Source of the DNA: Gari tellinella
Taxonomy: Eukaryota > Mollusca > Bivalvia > Cardiida > Psammobiidae
Assembly: GCA_922989275.2 (NCBI GenBank)
Contig: OV277859.1
Location: 90,268,198-90,332,197, forward strand
DNA: 64,000 nucleotides
Reading direction: 5' to 3'
The notes beneath the pieces were generated by a model. The model did no database searches, was not told the origin of the DNA, and saw nothing but the letters and a program-made list of their open reading frames with translations. Shown one piece after another: positions 26,101-41,100 of the stretch (positions are counted from its first letter, which is position 1; each line of letters opens with the position of its first letter). The translations under genes were made by a program, and so were the position numbers.

Positions 26101-29100
26101 TTTTTATGGGGTAATGGGTTAAAGCAAGGGGAAAATAAGGAGAAAGCTAATATAGTAGCTTTACTGTTTTACTTTCAGTTTCTTTTACACAAATATTTGT
26201 CTCTCTGAGACACCGATATCTTGAAATATTGTAATGGTTGTAATAGTGAGAAGCTACCGTATTGAATTTCTTTGAAAGCAGGATGAAAGCTTACTGTATG
26301 TAAAGGAGCGCTATTTATAACTTTCGTCCTGATTTAGCTGAAAGTTTAAGAGGTTCAATTGGTCTAGCCATTTTCAGGTAGTACTAATGAAATTGGACTA
26401 ATCGACAATAGCATGGCAGAGCTCCAGATAAGGGGAGTATTTCAAACTCTAAAATCTTTATTTCTGCATTAAACCCTATGGTGTCCTACTCATTAGAGTC
26501 GTCTCTTCGAGACGATTCTAATGAGTGGTAACACCATAGGATTTGGTTCTGAAATGAGTGAGAAAATGTTAGATTTGTTGAGTTTACTCCCTCTTACATG
26601 TACCTGGAGCCCTGGCATGCTCCCTCTCTACAACAACACCCAATAGGAGACAAAAATTGCGTGTGTTGTTCGGAGGGAGCTGGTGTGGGAAGGGGAAATG
26701 AATACCATAAGAGTGCAAACCGTTTGAATTCAGATCAGACGCCGCGTAACGAGGCGTCTGATCTGGATTAAAACTGCTCATCAGACGGCATTATATTTCT
26801 TCGAGATGACCGGTATGTAACTTTGACAAAAAAATTACAGACGATAATTTTAATAAAAAAGCAGAGGATATAGCACCTTTGAAAGAGTTAGAAATATTTG
26901 GTTTGTTTCGGGAACTGCAACACGCATTGTTGTAAGGAGGGAATCTTTGTTGGGAGGGCCGTTAAAGGGAGGGAGCATTGTAGCAGTACTTCTATATATC
27001 CAACTATGAAATGCAACGAAGCTGTTTAAGCTATTTAGAACTTTTTATTTAATCCTTTACTTCATAGTCTGTTCCTAAACTTGAAGACAGGTGACCACTT
27101 AAACCAGGTTGAAAGTAAAGCAAATGTGACTAATGGCGAATTCTGCTTTACTTTCAACCTACTTTAATCTACCATTTGCTAGAATATAGAAAATAATTAT
27201 TATGGTGCATATCCTTGACTGTATAAATTGAAACTATTTTCTTCAATGGAGGAACCAAATAAAGTGTAAAAGTGAGTGTTTCTCAAAAGCAGCCTATAGC
27301 TTTTGTCAACATGTGCACCCAGTTCGACATATGAACTGCTATTTTCATGCTCGGTTAAGTCGAACATACCAATATTTCAAAGTTAAAACGTGGCTCAGCC
27401 ACGTTTTAACCCTGAAATACGGGTTTGTTCGACATAACCGACTTCGAGATATCGAAGTTCAACTGTATTATAAATAACGATAACTCCTGAAAGTTTTAAT
27501 CAATTCATATGGCTTATAAGAGCCTGGGCCCCGTTTCATAAAACATCTGACGACAAAGGTTGTCGTAAGTCAAAACTTCAAAATACATTTTATCTCTGCT
27601 TTCTGTATCTAATCCTGTCTTGTGACAACTTTTTGGAATCGTCTTTTCAAGACGATTCAAAAAAGATATCACAAGCCAGGATTAGATGGAGAAATAAATG
27701 ATAATTGAGAGTTTATAATCTGACTTACGACAACATTTGTCGTACGAAGTTTTATGAAACCTGCTCCTGGAATGTTATATATTTCTCTGTAAAGGGCCGA
27801 GACCTACCAATGAAGCCCTAAATCAGCTGGGAACCTAGGGCCCGTTTCATGAAACTTCTTACGACGACAAATGTTGTCTTAAGTCTGATTACAAAAGTCT
27901 CAATTGATATTTATTTCTCCATCTAATCCTGTATTGTGACATCCCTTTGGAATCGTCTTTTCAAGACGATTCCAAAGAGATCTCACAATACAGGATTAGA
28001 TAGAGAAATGAGAAATTAGATGTATTTTAAAGTTTTGACTTACGACCGTTTTTGTCGTACGAAGTCTTATGAAACGGAACCCTGGACGGTTCCCAGACCC
28101 CTCGCTGGTAAATCCACTTTATTTATGCTTTTCTACGCGCCTGTTTGCAGTGTCGCCAGTGAAAACCATCCCTCCGATGAACGAGGCGTATACCGTGAAT
28201 GCCTTACACAAAGATTTCATGCTCTACCACCGAATATTGGCGGTGAGTGTATTTTGAAATAAACTCATTAATTCACTCACCCCTGAAACTTTTAATGGAT
28301 AATTCCAAATTTCAAAATAAGTCAAGTCTATTTTTGACTATATTTGCTAAATTTATTCACTATATTTCAAAATGACAAACCGTATAGACCCTGATCACAG
28401 GGCTCCTTAAGGAGCCCTCTGATCAGGATATACACTGTTTGTATGGGACAAGTGTAATCTTTAAATGTACACCGTTTGTTAATGACGAGTATGCTCGTTG
28501 CTAGGGTTGAATGTGTTAAGATTTTTTTCCCGGTCAGAACAGTTTTCCAGAAAGGAGATGTTTAACCCATTACCTCATAAACTGTTTCTAGTATTGAAGA
28601 TACGGACACATTTTAAACAGGCTGAAAGTAAAGCAGAATGCATATTAAGACACATTTTGTTTTACGTTTACTGTCTGCTTTTTAGCACTCATAATATTAC
28701 AGAATATTTACTATCGCATTCAACTCTAGCGCTGACTCTACTCGTCATTAACAAATAATTCGCATGTACCTGTAATTAGTATACTTGTCCTGTACAAATT
28801 GTATAGACCCTGATTAGACGGCTCCTGCAAAAGCTCTCTGATCAGGGTGTGTACTCAAATACAGTTAAACCACTAAAACGAAGGCTAACTGATTGCATTA
28901 AATACATGTTACAGATTAAAGCAAGATAACAGTGAAACAGAAAGCTCCTAAAGGAGCTTTCTGTTTCACTGTCATCTAGCTTTAAGCTGCCACCTGCTTT
29001 AACACTCAATAATGAACCAAATTTAGTGGTCTTAATAGAGAGGTTTTACTGTATAAAGTAAAAATCAACCCTAAATCGACTTATCCCCCATTCAAGGGTT

Positions 29101-32100
29101 ATTAACAAACAGTTCGGATCCTGGGGCCCGTTTCATAAAGATTCAAACGACAAATGTTGTCGTAAGTCAGATTATAAAATTCTCAATAATTATTAATTTC
29201 TATATCTTATCCTGTCTTGTGACATCTTTTTGGAATCGTCTTTTCCAGACGATTCCAAAAGATGTCACAAGACAGGATTAGATAGAGCAATCAGAGATTA
29301 AATGTATTTTAAAGTTTTGACTTACGACCGTTTCTGTCGTACGAAGTTTTATGAAACCGACCTCTGAACTCTAGTACATTTTTGCTTACCCTGCATGTGA
29401 TCAAGAACCGACCCGTTAAACACTTTTTTCAATACATGCATATCTTTTTTCGTTTATAAACCAGCTCTTTCCTAATATTTCGATCTCAAAGGGCCTTTTT
29501 CAAAGAAAATCTTGTCAAAACATACATCACATTTTTGTAACATAAATGCATTCAGTGATATTTTAATCAAAGAGAATAATCCTAAATGCATGTAAATAAA
29601 ATGTGACGTGTGTTTGGACATGATGTTTTTTGCAAGACGCCCTTAGAGGTCAAAGTACATGTATTAGAAATAAAAATGTTTATAAATTAATATTATCTTA
29701 AGTCCCCATTTGGAATATTGTTATATTTATCTTTATTTAGTTTAACTAAAATCTGAATTTGAGAAATAGCAGCAGGCGACACTTGCATAACCGTTTACCT
29801 TATAGCCTTTTTCTAGTTTGAAAGTATAGGTAACTACTTAAAACAGGTTGAAAATAAAGCAGAATGCGCATTAAGGCGCATTCTGCTTTATTTTCAGCCT
29901 GCTTTAAGCTACCGTCTGATAAAAATAATCAAACATGTTTTATGATCCATATTTATGACTGTATAAATTTGAACTATTTTCTTCAGCGAAGGACATAGAC
30001 ATAGACAAATAGACATAGACAATAGACATAGACAAATTTTATTTTACGTCGGTTATTTGTAACAATATAACATAAGCCCAGAAGGGCTTTTATTCTGACA
30101 AAACATATGAAAAATCAACATTAAATAACATTTGTTTAGCACATCATGCAAATAAGTATCACATTTTACAGAATAAAAACATGCACATTAAGAAACAAGA
30201 TAAAACTGGAGATACTGGAATAAACTGAATGCTATTGTTTCAATTGTACATAGTCAAATAAGTAAAATGCGTATTCAAACGATAAATCATTGGCAGTCTT
30301 TGGCACAAGTAGATGCTTAATACAGATTAAAATTAAAGCAAAATACTCCTTAACGAGCTTTCTGTAGTATTTCTATCCAGCATTTAGCTGTCACGTGTTT
30401 TTATAGACATTGTTGATTGGTTCATTGTAGCAAAGTACAAATGTGACTGCTGTTAAACTTCGAAACAAACAAACAATTATTCAATTACATAATTTTAACC
30501 GCCATGATGTCACTTTCTGGAAACATTAATATATTGCAGTTGGTTTTTTAAACTCAAATTTAAATTTTAGGTAAATTTACTTAAAGTACAATGGTAATGA
30601 GTGCCAAACAGTTTGGAATCTTGCCAACTGCCGCGTTACACGGCGTCTGATGCAAATACAGTGTAACCCCTCTAAACCGGACGTGAGTGGGGACAAAATA
30701 AATTTCCGGTTTAGTGGGGTGTCCGGTTTAGAGGGGTTTTAGCGCATATCCTGTTTCTAGTATGGAAGATAGCTGATCACTTAAAGCAGGTTGAAAGTAA
30801 AGCAGAATGCGCCTTAATGCGCATTCTGCTTTACTTTCAACCTGCTTTAAGGTATGATCTGCTAGAATATAGAAATTAATTCTGATGATACATATTCAGT
30901 GTACGAATGAATCAAGGTCACAAAAAGGCGTATTTATGGTGTAATGGGTAAAAATTAAGAAGGGTTTAAAACGGGACCAATGCTTTTGTCCGGTTTAGAG
31001 AGAGTTCCGGTATTTAAAGGTTCCGGTTTAGAGAGGTTTCACTGTAATGCTATTGGTAATGTAGAGAAGAGTTTAAATACATTTTTCTGCTTCGTCCATC
31101 CTCATACCATATAATACAAAAATCCTCGTGGAAATATTGAGTTATCTTCCTTCCTATACACATAAAAAAATATGATATCTCACTCTGAGGATGAAATATT
31201 TTATTTAATATATGACATGAGGAAGGACTTACGTCGCTTTAAACAATCCCTTTACTGCCTTACACCGAGTACAATGGTTATTTGCAAACAGTTTGGATCC
31301 TGATCAGACTCCGAATGATGCGACGACTGATCAGAATCAAAACTTTAATGTCAATAGTTCTTAAGTAAAAATACCTAATTGTTTATGCCCCTTGTATCTA
31401 TAGATGCGGAGGCATTCTAGTGATTGTCCTGTGCGTCCGTAACAGGTTAACTAAATTTTACCGTTTCGTCTAGCACCAATACCACTTACTCAAATGCTTA
31501 GATACTTAAAGACATTACATGACCAAAGCTTGGGTGGTAACACCTAGTCTGAAAAAAGTTTGGATTAAATCGTGAATAGCATGCTATTACTGTTACAATA
31601 CTGTACAGATGTCTAGGCAAAGAATCAGTCAGCCATTTCATGTGAGGCCCGTAACTATAATAGGATAGTTGGGTTTGTAAAACCCATTGAAAAAAAACCT
31701 TGAGTGTGAGCATGTGAGGGCCTCTATAAAAAACTTGAGATTGCTGACATTGACTGAGCGCACGCTTCCAATGCTTTACAGTTATTTTGACACATAGTGG
31801 GAACAATGGAGGGGGGATCAATGAATGGACTGGCTTAATGTCTTTAAACAGGTGTTACCTTGGACCATTCCCAATCCACCAATATCACCAAACCTTGATT
31901 TCGACCTTGACCTTTACCTAATTTGGACTTAGAGTATTGTAAATGGGCGTTTTCTTGGTTAAATAGATTTTACCGTTTCGTCTAGCGTCAACACCACTTA
32001 CTCAAATGCTTAGATACTTATAAATACAGTTGATGCCTTAGACCATTCCAAATCCACCAATTTCACCCAACCTTGATTTTGACTTTGACCTAATTTGACA

Positions 32101-35100
32101 TAGAGTATTGTAAACGGGTCATTTCTTGGTGAACTAGATTGTACCGTTTCGTCTAGCGTCAAAGCCGCTTTAAAGCCTTACTTAAATGCTTAGATACTTA
32201 TACAGTTGTTGCCTTTGACCATTCCCAACATACCAATATCACACAACCTCGTTTTTTTTACCATGACCATGACCTAATTTGGACATAGAATATTATTGGT
32301 AACTAGATTTTACCGTTTTATCTTATGTCAACATTACGGGCTGCAATGTTTTTGTACATAATACAGTTGTTAATGTCTTGGACCAACACAAATTTACGCA
32401 TACATGTATTACCCAACCTCAATTTAGCCTTGACCTTGACCTAATTTGGACTTGAAAAAAGATTAAGAATAAATTGTCAATGCTGCAACCGGGGTCATAA
32501 GCGTTTATTGAACGCACAGTCTTGTTCAATCTGAGAAAGAAAAGCAGACGACAATTGTTTATAGAATTGATGACGTCATGGCAGAGAGGGGTTAAAGAGA
32601 GTTAATTATATGGTGTGATTTACTGTTTACAGGCCAGTCAAGAAATCGAGGTGATCATTCACTCCAAAACAGACTCCTGGGTAGGCGTTGGGTGGAGACC
32701 ATCTAGTAAGTCCCCCCTTTTCACTTCATACAGTGGAGAAAACGTTATTCTTTTCCAATAAACGCGTTTACGCGAAAACCATAATTTCCATTGTAAACAG
32801 TTTGAAGCCAGGCGTCTGATCATTTTCCAAACTGTTTGCCGTCAAAGTTAAAATCAACATTCAGAATTGTCGAAACATTGTCATTTTCTTCATTTTATTA
32901 CAATGCGGTTGCGTTTCGTTTGCGTTTCAAAACGGCAAAGAATAACGGCCGTTTAAACGGCAAAGAATAACGTATTCTCTACTGTACCTATATAATCATA
33001 TATCCTTGATTCTTGTCAATTCGCACCTTTCTTGTCAGTTCGATCCCTATTGCAAAGTGTTTCTTCTCACGATCTAGCAGACCTTTAGTTCGTGAATTTT
33101 TCTGGATTAGCATTCCTTAGTCATGTTTAAAGGTAGGTTCATCAAATTATTTCCACCAATGAAAAATCTAGACCTCCAAATTTTGAAATGAATTTTTTTG
33201 AAGATGTCTCTTGAACCTATCCAATGTAACTTTTTACTGATAAAATTGCCAAAAGATATTTTAAAACGAAACTGTTTCAAGCATGGAATCTTGGGTTACA
33301 TTTCCTTGCTATGTCGCTGATACGAAACATGGTTTTAAATAACGAAGTACATTTGAAGCGAAAAAAATCCAGTCTGCAACTGAAATTAAGAGGGTCTCAT
33401 AGACCTAGTGGTTACTGGTATAGTCACTGTGGCTGACAAACACCAAGTTACTCACCGCTGTGGGTTCGAATTCCGCTCTGGGAAATTCAGATTTTTCATG
33501 TTGGATGTGTATGTGTGTGAAAGGGGGATTTGTGACTGAAACAGTGCATAACGGGACTTCTTGGAGTCTTTCTCCACCTGTTATTAGCTTGACGTCGCTA
33601 TATGACTGAAATACTGTGAAAGCGACGTAAATTATTAATAAATCCGACAATTAAAGGTATTAGGTCTATTAATCACGCCATATTTATGTTAAACTTTTAC
33701 CTGAATTCCAGTATTCTGAAAGAAACAATAATCAACGCTACTCTGTCTTAATAATATGGAGGCATGGTTCTTACACCACATACTACTTAGCTTTTCTTAA
33801 AAGTTTCAAGTTGATATCTCACAAAATTATCTATAGTAAGAGGAAAATGGAATATTTTGATGAAAACCTGATAATTATCGTATCGCGTCAAATAACCTGT
33901 TAGTGCCAAATACTGTCACGACATAATATCTAAGTTAACTGAAACGTTTCTTGAAAACTTATCTAAAAATAGATATCCTGTCCCTACCGAAGGCATCCGA
34001 ATGCAATTTTCTACTTTTAGATAAATTGTATCACGGAACTTTTCTAGTTAATTATCAAGTTAAGTAATTAGATAAATTCGTTAAGTGGTGGCAGTTTAAG
34101 GCAGTATCATGACAACGTTCGTGTTCAGATATTTATCTGGTTATTGTGCAAAAGTGTCCACATTCACACTTTACAGATAATTATCTGAAAACTAACGCGA
34201 AAGGTTTTTCGAAAACTAACTAGTTTAGTATTTATATATGTGATATATTAACAGGAATATATCATGATGAATACATGTATGTGGTTTACTAGTGTCAGAA
34301 ATATGCCACCATAGAATAACAACCATACTTTGCGTAAATAATGAATGTTTACGCAGAGTCTGAACTGGCTCCAAACTGTTTTAAATTTGCAATAGTTTTT
34401 TACATAAACATTAAAAGTCAACTCAAGGAAAAGTAGATATAGTCCTTCGATCAGTTCAATTCTTTCCAACTGGTTGTTTTCCCATGTTAGCCTGCATGAA
34501 ATATCAGAGACCATGTCTGATCATACATGTATTTGTCTTAACCCTTAGCCCGCCAAATAAATTGTCGTCTGCTATATTTTTCGTCTGCTTCAAGTTTCAA
34601 AGTGCTTCAAAGTTGCTCAAAATTGCTGAAAATGTTGTCCGAGTGTCAAACAGCTTGGATCCGGATGAGACGCCGAGTTACTCGGCGTCTCATCCGGATC
34701 CAAGCTGTTTGCATATGGAGCTATATTCGTGAGTGGCAGGTTAAGGGTTAATGCAACTTTCTTTAACCCATTGAACCCAAGTGACCCATATGTAATGCAC
34801 CCATAAAGAGTAAAGTTATCCTGTGCAAACGCGGTAAATCGAGATCATAGGGCTCCTGCAGGGAATGCACGGTTTGCCATTTTGCAATGTCCATGTAGTA
34901 AATTGTGAAAGATGGACACTGGGCTGGTCAATTTGGGATTTCTGGAATCAGTGAGTTAATTAACGAAGCAAGTATTCTTGTGAACAGTCGCAGGGCTGCC
35001 ATAAGTTGACTTAAACAATCCTAAGATTTCCTAATTTGCATTTTTCAAGTACGATTTTACAAATCTTACCTTTACCCCATAACTTTTTTCTTGTTTTGTT

Positions 35101-38100
35101 GACATGCGACCACTTACAACAGGCTGTAAGTAAAGCAGAATGCGTCTAAGGGCGCATTCTGCTTTACTTTCAGCCTGATTTAAAGACTTTTCCTCAGTCC
35201 ATTGAGGGACCACCAGCATATTGTTCTGGAGGTGTCAATGTAACTGTAAAGCACGTGCAATACAATCTCAGTTTCCCTGTCGAGGGCCAGATTATACTCA
35301 TGCTCTAGTGATTTTCAATGGTTATTGCTAACCAAACTATCAAATATAAAGGTCCGGTCTCACATAAGACGATTCAATGGTTCAATATGCACAGGACCCA
35401 TGCTTTTTGCAAGGAAATTGACAGTAAATATTCTGACAAGGCGTTATGACCAAAAGGTCGTCAGGAGATGTCTTTAAGCTACCATGAAACTAGGGAAAAA
35501 TCCGGAGATTTAGGAAAATTCCGGAGAAATGGTAGCCCTGATGCATCGTAAGTCAAAACATTAAAACACATCTAACTTCTGGTGAGATAAATAATAGATC
35601 TAATTGAGACTTTTAGAATATGACTTACGACAATATTTATTGTACGACGTTTCGTTTGTTTATACATCTTATTTTAGATTACCGATCTGGTTGTCAACGT
35701 TTCCCTGCATTAAATCCTTTCGTGCGGACACACTACGGCCAATACCTAAATTCACAATGTGCTGGGAGTGGGAATGGTGAAGGAGAAGGCGAGGGCGAAG
35801 GGGAGGGTGAAGGGGAAGGCGAGGGAGAAAGCGAGGGAGAACACGCAGAGGGAGAGGCAGAGGCTGCAACAGGAGAATCGACGAGTGAAGTCGAGAACGC
35901 CGCGTATGACAGATATTGGTGTCCTACTGGAAACTGCGACGCGGCATGTGTACGGTGGACAACGACCGACACAGACATTCATTTCCAGGTTGAAGTGGAC
36001 GGCGTAGCAAATTTCAATGAGCAATGGATCGGCGTGGCTATTAGTAATGACAATAAAATGGTAATGTACATGATGCAGTGAAGGAGACATTGTTGTTATA
36101 CGTTTAACTTTTTCATTGTTAACCCTTTCCCTCATAGAAGCGACTTTTAGCGTATTTAATTTTTTCCTCCGCTGAAGAAAATAGTTCCAATTTAAACTGT
36201 CATGAACAGTTAACATAAGAAATATTTTTATATAGCCTAACAGAATATAGTTTAAAGCAGGCTGAAAGTAAAGCAGAATGTGCCTTAAGGCACATTCTGC
36301 TTTACTTTCAACCTGCTTTAAGTGATCACCTGTCTTTAATATTATAAATAGGTTATTGGGTAAAGGGTTAAGTTTTATCGTCTGCCTTACATGTTAAAAC
36401 CTTCTTACCGCCAAAATATCGTCTGAATCGGTAGTGTCGTCTGCAATATATCTAGAGATATAGTCTAGGGCTGTTTGACTGAATAAAATGTTGATAAGAG
36501 TGTCAAACAGTTTGGTTCCTGATTGGTCGCGGTATGACGCGGCGTCTGATCAGGATCTAAACTGTTTGCCAACTCGCCTTTTTGAAAACATTTAATAAAC
36601 GCATGCGCAAAGAATAACGTATTTTCCTCTGTTGCTCGTTGACTCTTCCTTCACATGCAGAATTCTAGTTTTAAATTTAGTCTAATCCATTCTTTATTCT
36701 ATAAATAGAGGATCTTGTATGAGTGCTCATTATTTATCATTTTTAATAAACGAGTTGACTATCTGTATCTGTATCTGTATGGTACTCGAAAGAAGCTCAC
36801 TTAATGAGCAAACATTATCGAGGAAATTGTGTGTGCCTTGGCGAGCGTCATATTCATTTTAGTCAACGAGTTTATTAAAAATGATAAATAATGAGCACGA
36901 ATGTATGATTCTATTTATCACATAAGTTTAAGCACCTATTAAATTAATTGAAGCCATAGTTTGTAGACCCTCCGCTATATAGATTATCCGCCAAAAACGT
37001 TACGTTGTTTACGTCAACGTCATATTAAATGACGTCATTTGGCGTCCCGCTACATGCAGCGCTTGTGGAAAAACAAGTTGGGCCGGAGCCCAAAAAACGA
37101 TATTCCACTAGTGGATTACGATATTTCTACAATCGCTTTATGCAACTCCCAGATCGCAAATTATGTGATAAAAAGGAATATAATTATTTCTTTTTCTTTT
37201 TCCTAATCTAACTCCTATCACAATACTATACTTCACTGTAAGCACCCTACCTTTGCAAAACAGTTTGGATCCAATCGCGGCATCTCATCAGGATCCAAAC
37301 TGTTTGACAAAATGTTTTTAAAAGAATTTTTGAAAATTCTATTTTTAGAACAGTAGCAGACGACTGTTTTTGGCAGACGAAATAAAATATCAAGCATGCA
37401 AAGGGTTAATCTGATTTCTATTATATTTACAGTATATTTCCGATGTAGCTGCTGTGACGTCCCTTTCCGCACCACTAAATGTCATTGACGGGTAAGTGTT
37501 TGAAAGTATCCATTAGAGAATACATGTATCTTAAATGTGTGCTCATTAACCCTTTCAACCCTACAGCCCTCTGTAGAGATTACTGATTGCATGTGCAAAC
37601 AGTGTAGATCCTGATCAGAGGGCTCCTATAGGAGCCCTCTGATCATTATCTTCACTGTTTGTTATTTCCATTGTTTTTTGTTGTTATACCAAAAATGTAA
37701 CAGTAGACTGGTTAACAATACATGTCCCAGAAGAGTCAAAACTGACTATAAATAGCTACAAGAGAAATTTAGGGTTGGAAGAGTTAATTATCATTTGTAA
37801 TGAACAATATCGGGTAAGTAATGAGACCGAATATGATAATTCTAAAACCGTATTTAATCACATGAAGCCGTGGTTTGTATTTTCCCAAAAAAACTTGACG
37901 TTGTTTATGGTAACGTCATCACTTATTGTATAACGTCAATTAGCGTCCCGCTCTATGCAGCGCTTGTTGACGAACAGGTTGGGCCGGAGCCCAAATATCT
38001 TCATTTCACCATCATTTATTGAAAGGATTTATTACACTGCTAGCGGTGGTTTTATGATATAATTTGAGTTTAACTTTGACCCTCTACCCCATAACTCTCT

Positions 38101-41100
38101 ATCCCATAACCTGTTTCTCGTTGTTTTGAGACAGGTGAACACCTAACGCAGGTTGAGAGCAAGCAGAAAACATTTGAAATGTGCCATGAGAAAACATGAC
38201 TTATTACATTGCAAATAGTATAGATCAAGGTCTTTCTGACTTTCGTTTGCCTTGGTCTTCACTGTTTTACACCGAGATGCATCTAAAGTATTGTATTTAG
38301 CAGTATTATGTACGATATTTGGTAGTGTTGACCAAACTCAGGCGCACAGCCTGGGATGACAACGGTGCTTGGTCTGTACAATGATTTATATTAACCATCA
38401 ACTGGTAACTTTGCGTATTTCCCCAATATGGCGGCGCTGCCAAATATTGCGCTGGTGGAGGCGAGGTCTGGGGCCCGTTTTACTAAACTACTTACGTAAG
38501 TCAAAATTTTAAATTATATTTTTTATTCCCGTCGCAGACGGGTCTGTTTTGTATTTTGACCTCAACTCTATGAAACAATTTAACCAATCAGGAATGATCA
38601 GAAATTCTGGTCAATGATCACGTGCTTGAAATGCAGTACTCTTATCGGCCAATGGCCTAGACTGGCGTTCTGTTATTTTTTCACATCAATCTTGCGAGTG
38701 TAAACCTTGCAAAACATTGAGATGCAGTCTATGTCATCATTTCTAAATTTAGCGTGGATAAGCTCTAAATTTAGATGTTAAGTCAGAATCTCTCTGGTTA
38801 AGTGAATACTGTACAGTGGAGAATGTGTTATTATTTCCCAATAAACCTGTTTACGCTAAAACTATTATTTGCAGTGCAAACAATTTGGAGCCAGATCAGA
38901 CGCCGGGTAACCCGGTGTCTGATCAGGCTCCAAACTGTTTGCCACCAAGATAAACATGAAATAGCAGAATTGTCCAAAAGTTGTTCTTTTCTACGTTTTA
39001 CTGTTTTGCGTTTGCGTACGTTTGCGTTTAAACGGGAAAGAATAACAGATTCTCCACTGTACCCCACACAAAACTTTAACCTGCGACGGAATATCTTTTT
39101 TAAAGATATTTCTTGTTTTCACTTGCTACAAACAGCAAATAGCCAGATCAGAGGACGCGCTTTTAGTGCATCCTCTGATTTGGCTATTTGCTGTTTGCAA
39201 ACGTTTATGATCGAGAAATAAGAGTAAAACGATTTTGACGTACGCAATTATTTTGCGTAAGTAGTTTAGTAAAACGGGCCCCAGGTGACCGCAGCGACAT
39301 ACGTCACTGCTCTCAATGGATAAGGATATTAGGATATTACCGGAGCCGTGTATCTCTGGTGTACATGGTCTCTGGTCTGTACACTGTTGCAATGCAATAA
39401 AGCATGTTTTGTCATGGCATGACTCATTATACCCCGGCAAGCAGAGTTTGAGGTGGGTATACTGGAATCAGCCTGTCGGTCGGTTGGCCGTCAGTCGGTC
39501 GGTCGGTCGGTCGGTTGGCCGTCGGTTGGCCGTCGGTCTGTCTGCAAAATCTTGTACTTTCAACTCCTCCCTCAGTTTTAACCCGATTCATTTGATACTT
39601 GGCATAAATGTTACTCAGGTATAGTAGATGTGCAAGACACAAATTTTAGGTCTATATAACCTTAACCTTTGGCCTTGAAATTGGTCTTGAAATTTGCAGG
39701 TAAAATCTTGTACTTTGAACTCCTCCTTCACGTTCAACCCGATTCACTTGATACTTGGCATAAATGTTACTCAGGAGTAGTAGATGTGCAAGACACAAAT
39801 TTCAGGTATCTTTGACCTTGAACTTGACCTTTGGCCTTGAAATTGGTCTTGGAATTGGCAGGCAAAATCTTGAACTTTCAACTCCTCCTTCAGTTTCAAT
39901 CCGTTTTATTTGATATTTGGCAAGACACAAAGTTTAGGTCTGTATGACCTTGACATTGACCTTTGGCCTTGAAATTGGTCTGATATTTGCAGGTAAAATC
40001 TTGTACTTTGAACTCCTCCTTCACTTTCAACCCGATGCACTTGATACTTGGCATAAATGTTAAGGCGTAGTAGATGTGCAAGACATAATTTTCAGATCTC
40101 TTTGACCTTGAACTTGACCTTTGGCCTTGAAATTGGTCTTGAAATTGGCAGGCAAAATCTTGTACTTTCAACTCCTCCTTCAGTTTCAACCCGATTCATT
40201 TGATACTTGGCAAAAATGTTACTCAGGTATAGCAGATGTGCAAGACACAAATTTTAGGTCTCTATGACCTTAACCTTTGGCCTTGAAATTGGTCTTGAAA
40301 TTTGCAGGTAAAATCTTGTACTTTGATCTCCTCCTTCACTTTCAATTCGATTCACTTGATACTTGGCATACATGTTACTCAGCAGTAGTAGATGTGCAAG
40401 CCTCAAATTTCAAATCTCTGTGACCTTGACCTTTGGCCTTCAAATTGGTCTTAAAATTGGCAGGCAAAATCTTGTACGGCGAACTCCTCCTTCACTTTCA
40501 ACCAGATTTACTTGATACTTGCCATAAATGTTACTCAGGAGTTGCAGAGTGTCATATACCATTTTTAAGTCAGTTTGACTTTGACTTACACCTTTGACCT
40601 TATTGTAAACCCTTATTGAAAACGTTTGCACAGTGTGACAGTGCTGTATAGTGGGGGTATTTATCACCTTTAGTGATAGCCGTTCTAGTTTAGATATGAC
40701 AACAGCTTCATTGCAATTATTTGTTAATTTTTGCCACGGGACATTTTCTAGAATTTCTAATATAAACAAATGACAAGAATACAGTAAAATCTCTTTATGA
40801 CGACCATTTAAACGAAGGATTATTGGTTGTGTAAAAGATAGCTGACAGCTTAAAGCAATATGACAGTAAAACAGAAAGCTCCTATCGGAGCTTTCTGTTT
40901 TATGGTCACCTTGCTTTAATCAGTCACCTGTCGTAATCTAATTATTAAAACAACTTTATGGTCGTACTCAGGAACATATATAGAGGTTTTCTATAAAGCA
41001 ATGCAGATCAGGAGCCACACTGTTTGGTACTTATAAAACCAGTCGATATACGGATGACTATTTTGCAGGTATATTGACAACAATCGGCGCATACTCATCG

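Larger units (their letters stand above)
38468..39284. mobile_element. Long shell G variant, 817 bp, with nested shell C
   Basis: CTGGGGCCCGTTTTACTAAA on the left and TTTAGTAAAACGGGCCCCAG on the right form perfect 20 bp ends. Next come CTACTTACGTAAGT / GCGTAAGTAGT. The interior differs from the short G elements. It contains a shell C element (38812-39061) and a different hairpin at 39125-39198. Confidence 0.8.

Noticed and set aside
35733..36216. Ser-Pro and Leu-Pro-rich ORFs opposite exon 8
   Set aside because: They are antisense shadows of the Gly-Glu hexamer repeat. The sense frame is supported by splice phases and DOMON motifs.
39316..39624. Small ORF with SVGRSVGR repeats
   Set aside because: It is a translation of the (GTCG)n simple repeat at the start of a non-coding tandem array.
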